Shown here: piece after piece, positions 1 through 11,104 of the stretch
Numbering within the stretch: position 1 is the first letter of the stretch
Layout: each line of letters starts with the position of its first letter
NCBI GenBank assembly: GCA_037013495.1
Contig: CM072807.1
Coordinates: 27,322,802 to 27,386,801 of the forward strand
Source: Hippophae tibetana
Lineage: Eukaryota; Streptophyta; Magnoliopsida; Rosales; Elaeagnaceae
Direction: 5' to 3'
Length of the DNA: 64,000 bases
The notes under the pieces: generated by a model
Seen by the model: the letters and a program-made list of their open reading frames with translations, nothing else
Databases searched by the model: none
Told to the model about the DNA's origin: nothing
Program-made: the position numbers and the translations under genes

Positions 1-473
1 AAAAACTTCAATTTCAACCGCGAGGCGAGTCAACCCGACCCGTTTTGACCGTAGCAGATACCAGACCGTATCTTCCTATTCCGGTGACGAAATCCAGCGT
101 TCTTTTTATCAAAATTCTCATAATTCGATTTTCGATTGATTTATGGTCTTAATTTGAAGAAATACCATTATTTTAAATAAAAATTTAATTAATGAATCAA
201 ATAAATACCCACGATAAATTGTATTCATTTTCTTCATTTGTTTTCAAGTTTACATTCACAGAATCACTCAAACGTAAATATTGAAACAATTTAAAATTTC
301 CATGTGCATAAAAACAAGAAAAATCAAAAACCCAAAATTTCAATTCCTCGTAAAAAAGATCAAAAGAGAGATGTTTCCAAAAATGGCTTTAATGCCAAAT
401 GTTAGAATACAATTCAATCCAGAAACTTTCGGAAAAGCATACGAACGCATAATTTAAATGGAGTCGAAAAAAA
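1..473 (+). repeat. Partial leading satellite monomer
   Basis: The window opens just after a poly-T tract, inside a class C-like monomer with aatttcaaccgcgagg and a cttcctattcc core, followed by a class B-like tail. It matches the monomer that starts at about 6705 closely. The match continues through the next monomer to about 660, corresponding to about 7411, a spacing of 13 monomers. The array therefore extends to the left of the window. Confidence 0.9.
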
Positions 474-3074
474 ATGCATTTAAAACATACCTCTTGCCTT
501 GATCAAATTTTTTTTTTTGAAAAACTTCATCTTCAACCCAGAGGCGGGTCAACCCGACCCGGTTTGACCGTAACGGATACCCGGCCGTATCCTCCTATTC
601 CGGTGACGAAATCCAGCGTTCTTTTTATCAAAATTCTCATAATTCGATTTTCGATTGATTCATGGTCTTAGTTTGAAGTAAAAACATTAATTTAAATAAA
701 AATTTAATTAATGAATCAAATAAATACCCACGATAAATTGTATTTATTTTCATCATTTGTTTTCATATTTAAATTCACAGAATCACTCAAACGTAAATAT
801 TGAAACAATTTAAAATTTCCATGTGCATAAAAAACAACCAAAATCAAACACCCAAAATTTCAATTCCTCGTGTAATAGATCAAAAGAGAGATGTTTTCAA
901 AATGGCTCTAATACCAAATGTTAGTATACAATTCAATCCAAACACTTTCGGAAACGCATACAAACGCATAATTTAAATGTAGTGGAAATAAAATGGATTG
1001 AAAACATACCCCTTTCCTTGATCAATTTTTTTTTTTTGAAAATCTTCATCTTCAACCCAGAGGCGGGTCAACCCGACCCGGTTTGACCGTAACGGATACC
1101 CGGCCGTATCCTCCTATTCCGGTGACGAAATCCAGCGTTCTTTTTATCAAAATTCTCATAATTCGATTTTCGATTGATTTATGGTCTTAATTTGAAGAAA
1201 TACCATTATTTTAAATAAAAATTTAATTAATAAATCAAATAAATACCCACGATAAATTGTATTCATTTTCTTCATTTGTTTTCAAGTTTACATTCACAGA
1301 ATCACTCAAACGTAAATATTGAAACAATTTAAAATTTCCATGTGCATAAAAAACAAGGAAAATCAAAAACCCAAAATTTCAATTCCTCGTAAAAAAGATC
1401 AAAAGAGAGATGTTTCAAAAAATGGCTTTAATGCCAAATGTTAGAATACAATTCAATCCAGAAACTTTCGGAAAAGCATACGAACGCATAATTTAAATGA
1501 AGTCGAAAAAAAATGCATTTAAAACATACCTCTTGCCTTGATCAAATTTTTTTTTTTGAAAAACTTCATCTTCAACCCAGAGGCGGGTCAACCCGACCCG
1601 GTTTGACCGTAACGGATACCCGGCCGTATCCTCCTATTCCGGTGACGAAATCCAGCGTTCTTTTTATCAAAATTCTCATAATTGGATTTTCGATTGATTC
1701 ATGGTCTTAATTTGAAGAAATACCATTATTTTAAATAAAAATTTAATTAATGAATCAAATAAATACCCACGATAAATTGTATTCATTTTATTCATTTGTT
1801 TTCAAGTTTACATTCACAGAATCACTCAAACGTAAATATTGAAACAATTTAATATTTCCATGTGCATAAAAAACAAGGAAAATCAAAAACCCAAAATTTC
1901 AATTCATCGTAAAACAGATCAAAAGAGAGATGTTTCCAAAAATGGCTTCAATACCAAATGTTAGAATACAATTCAATCCAGAAACTTTCGGAAAAGCATA
2001 CGAACACATAATTTAAATGGAGTCGAAAAAAATGGATTGAAACCATACCTCTTGCCAGGATCAATTTTTTTTTTTTTTTGAAAAACTTCAACTTCAACCG
2101 AGAGGCGAGTCAACCCGACCCGTTTTGACCGTAGCAGATACCAGACCGTATCCTGATATTACGGTGACAAAATCCAGCGTTCTTTTTATCAAATTTCTCA
2201 TAATTCGATTTTCGAGTGATTCATGGTCTTAGTTTGAAGTAAAAACATTAATTTAAATAAAATTTTAATTAATGAATCAAATAAATACCCACGATAAATT
2301 GTATTTATTTTCATCATTTGTTTTCATATTTAAATTCACAGAATCACTCAAACGTAAATATTGAAACAATTTAAAATTTCCATGTGCATAAAAAATAACC
2401 AAAATCAAACACCCAAAATTTCAATTCCTCGTGTAATAGATCAAAAGAGAGATGTTTTCAAAATGGCTCTAATACCAAATGTTAGTATACAATTCAATCC
2501 AAACACTTTCGGAAACGCATACAAACGCATAATTTAAATGTAGTGGAAATAAAATGGATTGAAAACATACCCCTTTCCTTGATCAATTTTTTTTTTTTTT
2601 GAAAATCTTCATCTTCAACCCAGAGGCGGGTCAGCCCAACCCGGTTTGACCGTAACGGATACCCGGCCGTATCCTCCTATTTCGGTGACGAAATCCAGCG
2701 TTCTTTTTATCAAAATTCTCATAATTCGATTTTCGATTGATTCATGGTCTTATTTTGAAGAAATACCATTATTTTAAATAAAAATTTAATCAATGAATCA
2801 AATAAATACCCACGATAAATTGTATTTATTTTCTTCATTTGTTTTCATATTTAAATTCACATAATCACTCAAACGTATATATTGAAACAATTTAAAATTT
2901 CCATGTGCATAAAAAACAACCAAAATCAAAAACCCAAAATTTCATTCCTCGTGAAACAGAACAAAAGGGAGATGTTTTCAAAAATGGCTATAATACCAAA
3001 TGTTAGAATACAATTCAATCCAGAAACCTTCGGAAAAGCATGCGAACGCATATTTTAAATGCAGTGGAAATAAA

Positions 3075-4629
3075 ATGGATTGAAAACATACCTCTTGCCT
3101 TGATCAATTTTTTTTTGAAACACTTAATCTTCAACCCAGAGGCGGGTCAACCCGACCCTCTTTGACCTTAACGGATACCCGACCGTATCTGCTATTCCGG
3201 TGACGGAATCCAACGTTCTTTTTATCAAACTTCTCATAATTCGATTTTCGAGTGATTCATGGTTTTAATTTGAATTAAAAACATTATTTGATATAAAAAT
3301 TTAATTAATGAATCAAATAAATACCCACGATAAATTGTATGTATTTTCTTCATTTGATTTCAAGTTTACATTCAAAGAATCAATCAAACGTAAATATTGA
3401 AATAATTTAAAATTTCGAAGTGCATAAAAAACAACCAAAATCAAAAACCCAAAATTTCAATTCCTCGTGAAACAGAGCAAAAGAGAGATGTTTTCAAAAA
3501 TGGCTCTAATACTAAATGTTAGAATACAATTCAATCCAGAAACGTTCGAAAAAGCATACGAACGCATAATTTAAATGCAGTGGAAATAAAATGGATTGAA
3601 AACATACCTCTTGCCTTAATCAAAATTGTTTTTTGAAAAACTTCATCTTCAACACCGAAGCGGGTCAACCGGACCCGGTTTGAGCATAATAGATACCCGA
3701 CCCTATCTTTCTATTCCGGTGAGAGAATTCAGCGTTCTTTTTATAAAAATTCTCATAATTCGATTTGCGAGTGATTCATGGTCTTAATTTGAAGTAAAAA
3801 CATTATTTTAAATAAAAATTTAATTAATGAATCAAATAAATACCCACGATAAATTGTATTCATTTTCTTCATTTGTTTTCAAATTAAAATTCACAGAATC
3901 AATCAAACGTAAATATTGAAACAATTTAAAATTTCCATGTGCATGAAAAACAACCAAAATCAAACACCCAAAATTTCAATTCCTCGTGAAACAGATCAAA
4001 AGAGAGATGTTTTCAAAAATGGCTCTAATACCAAATGTTAGAATACAATTCAATCTAGAAACTTTCGGAAAACCATACAAACGAATAATTTAAATGCAGG
4101 GGATATAAAATGGATTGAAAACATACCTCTTGCCTTGATCAAATTTTTGTTTTTTGAAAAACTTCATCTGCAACCCAGAGGCGGGTCAACCCGACCCGGT
4201 TTGACCGTAACGGATACCCGGCCGTATCCTCCTATTCCGGTGACGAAATCCAGCGTTCTTTTTATCAAAATTCTCATAATTCGATTTTCGATTGATTCAT
4301 GGTCTTAATTTGAAGAAATACCATTATTTTAAATAAAAATTTAATTAATGAATCAAATAAATACCCACGATAAATTGTATTCATTTTCTTCATTTGTTTT
4401 CAAGTTTACATTCACAGAATCACTCAAACGTAAATATTGAAACAATTTAAAATTTCCATGTGCATAAAAAACCAGGAAAATCAAAAACCCAAAATTTCAA
4501 TTCCTCGTAAAAAAGATCAAAAGAGAGATGTTTCCAAAAATGGCTTTAATGCCAAATGTTAGAATACAATTCAATCCAGAAACTTTCGGAAAAGCATACG
4601 AACACATAATTTAAATGGAGTCGAAAAAA
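3075..4629 (+). repeat. Diverged class D monomers, island 1
   Basis: The three monomers at 3075, 3591 and 4110 are more diverged than their neighbours. Unusual features include a 7-8 T tract at 3109, cttaatcttc, gaccctctttgacc, cggaatccaacg, tgaattaaaaac, a gtatgtatttt variant, an interrupted T tract with AAATTG near 3622, and ggtttgagcataat at about 3678. The monomer at 3075 is closest to the one at 44399, and 3591 shares gaattcagcg with 44918. These look like older, less homogenised copies. Confidence 0.8.
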
Positions 4630-7600
4630 ATGGATTCAAAACATACCTCTTGCTAGGATCAATTTTTTTTTTTTGAAAAACTTCAACTTCAACCGCGAGG
4701 CGAGTCAACCCGACCCGGTTTGACCGTAGCGGATACCCGACCGTATCCTGATATTCCGGTGACAAAATCCAGCGTTCTTTTTATCAAATTTCTCATAATT
4801 CGATTTTCGAGTGATTCATGGTCTTAGTTTGAAGTAAAAACATTAATTTAAATAAAAATTTAATTAATGAATCAAATAAATACCCACGATAAATTGTATT
4901 TATTTTCATCATTTGTTTTCATATTTAAATTCACAGAATCACTCAAACGTAAATATTGAAACAAATTAAAATTTCCATGTGCATAAAAAACAACCAAAAT
5001 CAAACACCCAAAATTTCAATTCCTCGTGTAATAGATCAAAAGAGAGATGTTTTCAAAAATGGCTCTAATACCAAATGTTAGAATACAATTCAATCCAGAA
5101 ACTTTCGGAAACGCATACAAACACATAATTTAAATGCAGTGGAAATAAAATGGATTGAAAACATACCTCTTTCCTTGATCAAATTTTTTTTTTTGAAAAA
5201 CTTCATCTTCAACCCAGAGGCCGGTCAACCCGACCCGGTTTGACCGTAACGGATACCCGGCCGTATCTTCCTATTCCGGTGACGAAATCCAGCGTTCTTT
5301 TTATCAAAATTCTCATAATTCGATTTTCGATTGATTTATGGTCTTAATTTGAAGAAATACCATTATTTTAAATAAAAATTTAATTAATGAATCAAATAAA
5401 TACCCACGATAAATTGTATTCATTTTCTTCATTTGTTTTCAAGTTTACATTCACAGAATCACTCAAACGTAAATATTGAAACAATTTAATATTTCCATGT
5501 GCATAAAAAACAAGGAAAATGAAAAACCCAAAATTTCAATTCCTCGTAAAACAGATCAAAAGAGAGATGTTTCCAAAAATGGCTTCAATACCAAATGTTA
5601 GAATACAATTCAATCCAGAAACTTTCGGAAAAGCATACGAACACATAATTTAAATGGAGTCGAAAAAAATGGATTCAAAACATACCTCTTGCTAGGATCA
5701 ATTTTTTTTTTTTGAAAAACTTCAACTTCAACCGCGAGGCGAGTCAACCCGACCCGTTTTGACCGTAGCAGATACCAGACCGTATCCTGATATTACGGTG
5801 ACAAAATCCAGCGTTCTTTTTATCAAATTTCTCATAATTCGATTTTCAAGTGATTCATGGTCTTAGTTTGAAGTAAAAACATTAATTTAAATAAAAATTT
5901 AATTAATGAATCAAATAAATATCCACGATAAATTGTATTTATTTTCATCATTTGTTTTCATATTTAAATTCACAGAATCACTCAAACGTAAATATTGAAA
6001 CAATTTAATATTTCCATGTGCATAAAAAACAACCAAAATCAAACACCCAAAATTTCAATTCCTCGTGTAATAGATCAAAAGAGAGATGTTTTCAAAATGG
6101 CTCTAATACCAAATGTTAGTATACAATTCAATCCAAACACTTTCGGAAACGCATACAAACGCATAATTTAAATGTAGTGGAAATAAAATGGATTGAAAAC
6201 ATACCCCTTTCCTTGATCAATTTTTTTTTTTGAAAATCTTCATCTTCAACCCAGAGGGGGGTCAACCCGACCCGGTTTGACCGTAACGGATACCCGGCCG
6301 TATCCTCCTATTCCGGTGACGAAATCCAGCGTTCTTTTTATCAAAATTCTCATAATTCGATTTTCGATTGATTCATGGTCTTAATTTGAAGTAATACCAT
6401 TATTTTAAATAAAAATTTATTAATGAATCAAATAAATACCCACGATAAATTGTATTCATTTTATTCATTTGTTTTCAAGTTTACATTCACAGAATCACTC
6501 AAACGTAAATATTGAAACAATTTAATATTTCCATGTGCATAAAAAACAAGGAAAATGAAAAACCCAAAATTTCAATTCCTCGTAAAACAGATCAAAAGAG
6601 AGATGTTTCCAAAAATGGCTTCAATACCAAATGTTAGAATACAATTCAATCCAGAAACTTTCGGAAAAGCATACGAACACATAATTTAAATGGAGTCGAA
6701 AAAAATGGATTGAAAACATTCCTCTTGCCAGGATCAATTTTATTTTTTTTGAAAAACTTCAATTTCAACCGCGAGGCGAGTCAACCCGACCCGTTTTGAC
6801 CGTAGCAGATACCAGACCGTATCTTCCTATTCCGGTGACGAAATCCAGCGTTCTTTTTATCAAAATTCTCATAATTCGATTTTCGATTGATTTATGGTCT
6901 TAATTTGAAGAAATACCATTATTTTAAATAAAAATTTAATTAATGAATCAAATAAATACCCACGATAAATTGTATTCATTTTCTTCATTTGTTTTCAAGT
7001 TTACATTCACAGAATCACTCAAACGTAAATATTGAAACAATTTAAAATTTCCATGTGCATAAAAAACAAGGAAAATCAAAAACCCAAAATTTCAATTCCT
7101 CGTAAAAAAGATCAAAAGAGAGATGTTTCCAAAAATGGCTTTAATGCCAAATGTTAGAATACAATTCAATCCAGAAACTTTCGGAAAAGCATACGAACGC
7201 ATAATTTAAATGGAGTCGAAAAAAAATGCATTTAAAACATACCTCTTGCCTTGATCAAATTTTTTTTTTTGAAAAACTTCATCTTCAACCCAGAGGCGGG
7301 TCAACCCGACCCGGTTTGACCGTAACGGATACCCGGCCGTATCCTCCTATTCCGGTGACGAAATCCAGCGTTCTTTTTATCAAAATTCTCATAATTCGAT
7401 TTTCGATTGATTTATGGTCTTAATTTGAAGAAATACCATTATTTTAAATAAAAATTTAATTAATGAATCAAATAGATACCCACGATAAATTGTATTCATT
7501 TTCTTCATTTGTTTTCAAGTTTACATTCACAGAATCACTCAAACGTAAATATTGAAACAATTTAATATTTCCATGTGCATAAAAAACAAGGAAAATGAAA

Positions 7601-8785
7601 AACCCAAAATTTCAATTCCTCGTAAAACAGATCAAAAGAGAGATGTTTCCAAAAATGGCTTTAATACCAAATGTTAGAATACAATTCAATCCAGAAACTT
7701 TCGGAAAAGCATACGAACACATAATTTAAATGGAGTCGAAAAAAATGGATTCAAAACATACCTCTTGGTAGGATCAATTTTTTTTTTTTTTGAAAAACTT
7801 CAACTTCAACCGCGAGGCGAGTCAACCCGACCCGTTTTGACCGTAGCAGATACCAGACCGTATCCTGATATTACGGTGACAAAATCCAGCGTTCTTTTTA
7901 TCAAATTTCTCATAATTCGATTTTCGAGTGATTCATGGTCTTAGTTTGAAGTAAAAACATTAATTTAAATAAAAATTTAATTAATGAATCAAATAAATAC
8001 CCACGATAAATTGTATTTATTTTCATCATTTGTTTTCATATTTAAATTCACAGAATCACTCAAACGTAAATATTGAAACAATTTAAAATTTCCATGTGCA
8101 TAAAAAACAACCAAAATCAAACACCCAAAATTTCAATTCCTCGTGTAATAGGTCAAAAGAGAGATGTTTTCAAAATGGCTCTAATACCAAATGTTAGTAT
8201 ACAATTCAATCCAAACACTTTCGGAAACGCATACAAACGCATAATTTAAATGTAGTGGAAATAAAATGGATTGAAAACATACCCCTTTCCTTGATCAATT
8301 TTTTTTTTTTGAAAATCTTCATCTTCAACCCAGAGGCGGGTCAACCCGACCCGGTTTGACCGTAACGGATACCCGGCCGTATCCTCCTATTCCGGTGACG
8401 AAATCCAGCGTTCTTTTTATCAAAATTCTCATAATTCGATTTTCGATTGATTCATGGTCTTAATTTGAAGAAATACCATTATTTTAAATAAAAATTTAAT
8501 TAATGAATCAAATAAATACCCACGATAAATTGTATTCATTTTCTTCATTTGTTTTCAAATTAAAATTCACAGAATCAATCAAACGTAAATATTGAAACAA
8601 TTTAAAATTTCCATGTGCATGAAAAACAACCAAAATCAAACACCCAAAATTTCAATTCCTCGTGAAACAGATCAAAAGAGAGATGTTTTCAAAAATGGCT
8701 CTAATACCAAATGTTAGAAAACAATTCAATCTAGAAACTTTCGGAAAAGCATACAAACGAATAATTTAAATGCAGGGGAAATAAA

Positions 8786-9826
8786 ATGGATTGAAAACAT
8801 ACCTCTTGCCTTGATCAAATTTTTGTTTTTTGAAAAACTTCATCTTCAACCCAGAGGCGTGTCAACCCGACCCGGTTTGACCGTAACGGATACCCGGCCG
8901 TATCCTCCTATTCCGGTGACGAAATCCAGCATTCTTTTTATCAAATTTCTCATAATTCGATTTTCGAGTGATTCATGGTCTTAATTTGAAGTAAAAACAT
9001 TATTTTAAATAAAAATTTAATTAATGAATCAAATAAATACCCACGTTAAATTGTATTTATTTTCATCATTTGTTTTCATATTTAAATTCACAGAATCACT
9101 CAAACGTAAATATTGAAACAAATTAAAATTTCCATGTGCATAAAAAACAACCAAAATCAAACACCCAAAATTTCAATTCCTCGTGTAATAGATCAAAAGA
9201 GAGATGTTTTCAAAAATGGCTCTAATACCAAATGTTAGAATACAATTCAATCCAGAAACTTTCGGAAACGCATACAAACACATAATTTAAATGCAGTGGA
9301 AATAAATTGGATTGAAAAAATACCTCTTTCCTTGATCAAATTTTTTTTTTTGAAAAACTTCATCTGCAACCCAGAGGCGGGTCAACCCGACCCGGTTTGA
9401 CCGTAACGGATACCCGGCCGTATCCTCCTATTCTGGTGACGAAATCCAGCGTTCTTTTTATCAAAATTCTCATAATTCGATTTTCGATTGATTCATGGTC
9501 TTAATTTGAAGAAATACCATTATTTTAAATAAAAATTTAATTAATGAATCAAATAAATACCCACGATAAATTGTATTCATTTTCTTCATTTGTTTTCAAG
9601 TTTACATTCACAGAATCACTCAAACGTAAATATTGAAACAATTTAAAATTTCCATGTGCATAAAAAACAAGGAAAATCAAAAACCCAAATTTTCAATTCC
9701 TCGTAAAAAAGATCAAAAGAGAGATGTTTCCAAAAATGGCTTTAATGCCAAATGTTAGAATACAATTCAATCCAGAAACTTTCGGAAAAGCATACGAACG
9801 CATAATTTAAATGGAGTCGAAAAAAA
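8786..9826 (+). repeat. Class D monomers, island 2
   Basis: Two monomers with tgcagggg and tgcagtgg leaders follow a tail with caaattaaaattcac and aatcaatcaaacg that is also seen before 4110. The first has an interrupted T tract (tttttgttttttg), as at 4110 and 43880. The second has lost the ATG landmark and carries catctgcaac. The pair is a rearranged copy of sequence from island 1. Confidence 0.75.
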
Positions 9827-10344
9827 ATGCATTTAAAACATACCTCTTGCCTTGATCAATTTTTTTTTTTGAAAAACTTCAACTTCAACCGCGAGGCGAG
9901 TCAACCCGACCCGGTTTGACCGTAGCGGATACCCGACCGTATCCTGATATTCCGGTGACAAAATCCAGCGTTCTTTTTATCAAATTTCTCATAATTCGAT
10001 TTTCGAGTGATTCATGGTCTTAATTTGAAGTAAAAACATTATTTTAAATAAAAATTTAATTAATGAATCAAATAAATACCCACGATAAATTGTATTTATT
10101 TTCATCATTTGTTTTCATATTTAAATTCACAGAATCACTCAAACGTAAATATTGAAACAATTTAAAATTTCCATGTGCATAAAAAACAAGGAAAATCAAA
10201 AACCCAAAATTTCTATTCCTCGTGTAATAGATCAAAAGAGAGATGTTTTCAAAATGGCTCTAATACCAAATGTTAGTATACAATTCAATCCAAAAACTTT
10301 CGGAAACGCATACAAACGCATAATTTAAATGTAGTGGAAATAAA
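9827..10344 (+). repeat. B/C hybrid monomer, junction at the poly-T
   Basis: The leader is class B (ATGCATTTAAAAC, ccttgatcaa), but the sequence after the T tract is class C (caacttcaaccgcgaggcgagtc, then tcctgatattcc). The same hybrid is found at 27259 and 47001. The switch falls at or next to the homopolymer, which suggests exchange or conversion there, or shared descent of all three from one hybrid. Confidence 0.75.
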
Positions 10345-10891
10345 ATGGATTGAAAACATACCCCTTTCCTTGATCAATTTTTTTTTTTTTTGAAAATCTT
10401 CATCTTCAACCCAGAGGCGGGTCAACCCGACCCGGTTTGACCGTAACGGATACCCAGCCGTATCCTCCTATTCCGGTGACGAAATCCAGCGTTCTTTTTA
10501 TCAAAATTCTCATAATTCGATTTTCGATTGATTCATGGTCTTAATTTGAAGAAATACCATTATTTTAAATAAAAATTTAATTAATGAATCAAATAAATAC
10601 CCACGATAAATTGTATTCATTTTATTCATTTGTTTTCAAGTTTACATTCACAGAATCACTCAAACGTAAATATTGAAACAATTTAATATTTCCATGTGCA
10701 TAAAAAACAAGGAAAATCAAAAACCTAAAATTTCAATTCCTCGTAAAACAGATCAAAAGAGAGATGTTTCCAAAAATGGCTTTAATGCCAAATGTTAGAA
10801 TACAATTCAATCCAGAAACTTTCGGAAAAGCATACGAACGCATAATTTAAATGGAGTCGAAAAAAAATGCATTTAAAACATACCTCTTGCC

Positions 10892-10899
10892 TTGATCAA
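10892..10899. other. TTGATCAA palindrome beside the poly-T tract
   Basis: This perfect 8-bp palindrome lies immediately before the T tract in most class A and B monomers. Class C monomers carry aggatcaa instead, so the palindrome is a quick class marker and removes the TGATCA site from class C. Its function is unknown and it may be only a lineage marker. Confidence 0.7.
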
Positions 10900-10900
10900 A

Positions 10901-10911
10901 TTTTTTTTTTT
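10901..10911 (+). repeat. Poly-T tract of the monomer (example)
   Basis: Here the tract is 11 T. Across the array it varies from about 7 to 17 T. It is broken by a G in some class D or hybrid monomers (about 4147, 8825, 43919) and shows a distinct ...TGTTG end near 53279, 58993 and 63667. It accounts for most of the monomer length differences, as expected from replication slippage, although homopolymer sequencing error could contribute. Confidence 0.9.
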
Positions 10912-10939
10912 GAAAAACTTCATCTTCGACCCAGAGGCG

Positions 10940-10962
10940 GGTCAACCCGACCCGGTTTGACC
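10940..10962. other. Imperfect inverted repeat in the GC-rich core (example)
   Basis: The arms ggtcaa (10940-10945) and ttgacc (10957-10962) are perfect reverse complements. The next inward bases, cc and gg, can extend the stem with one extra T. The dyad recurs in most class A and B monomers. In class C the outer pair is weakened by gagtcaac and gttttgac, leaving gtcaa and ttgac. TTGACC contains the TTGAC core of the plant W-box, so each dyad holds two opposed W-box cores. That is a motif match only; binding is not shown. Confidence 0.65.
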
Positions 10963-11096
10963 GTAACGGACACCCGGTCGTATCCTCCTATTCCGGTGAC
11001 GAAATCCAGCGTTCTTTTTATCAAAATTCTCATAATTCGATTTTCGATTGATTCATGGTCTTAATTTGAAGAAATACCATTATTTTAAATAAAAAT

Positions 11097-11104
11097 TTAA
11101 TTAA
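11097..11104. other. TTAATTAA palindrome in the AT-rich segment (example)
   Basis: This perfect 8-bp palindrome sits within an A- and T-tract-rich stretch and is preserved in nearly every monomer. Exceptions include about 2791 (taatcaatg), 6417, 24369, 45671 and 52431, where one or more bases changed. The surrounding sequence has the A/T-tract character often associated with DNA curvature in satellites; no curvature was computed. Confidence 0.7.

Larger units (their letters stand above)
474..10344 (+). repeat. Mixed satellite region, 19 monomers
   Basis: Monomer landmarks and classes are 474 B, 993 A, 1513 B, 2032 C, 2554 A, 3075 D, 3591 D, 4110 D, 4630 C, 5150 A/D, 5669 C, 6188 A, 6705 C, 7226 B, 7745 C, 8266 A, 8786 D, 9306 D-like and 9827 B/C hybrid. 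There is no single higher-order period. Block copies exist at several spacings. 3880-4109 resembles 8556-8785 (nine monomers). 4110-5150 resembles 9306-10345 (ten monomers), including catctgcaac and a core with gtagcggatacccgacc. About 4900-5160 resembles 9056-9310 (eight monomers). The ATG landmark is lost at 9306 (ATTGG). The mixture points to several old exchanges rather than one recent amplification. Confidence 0.85.

Noticed and set aside
474-671. Recurrent open frames of 60-71 codons on the plus strand (for example 474-671, 13455-13664, 28282-28476), and a few on the minus strand (4571-4765, 15528-15713, 17890-18075)
   Set aside because: They sit at the same place in each monomer and run through the poly-T tract, which codes for a run of Phe. 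They appear or vanish with tract length and single substitutions. The minus-strand frame at 15528 and 17890 is open because of a 2-base deletion. No ribosomal, enzymatic or secreted-protein motif is seen, and conservation is that of the satellite DNA itself.
10871-10900. Splice-site-like phrase aaaacatacctcttgcc as an exon boundary of a decayed gene
   Set aside because: No adjacent frame is preserved between monomers and the phrase varies by class, so there is no sign of selected splicing or a recognisable parent gene.
10921-11010. CENP-B box-like motif in the core
   Set aside because: I looked for the TTCG....A..CGGG pattern on both strands of the consensus and found no match. The usual plant centromere satellites do not depend on this box.
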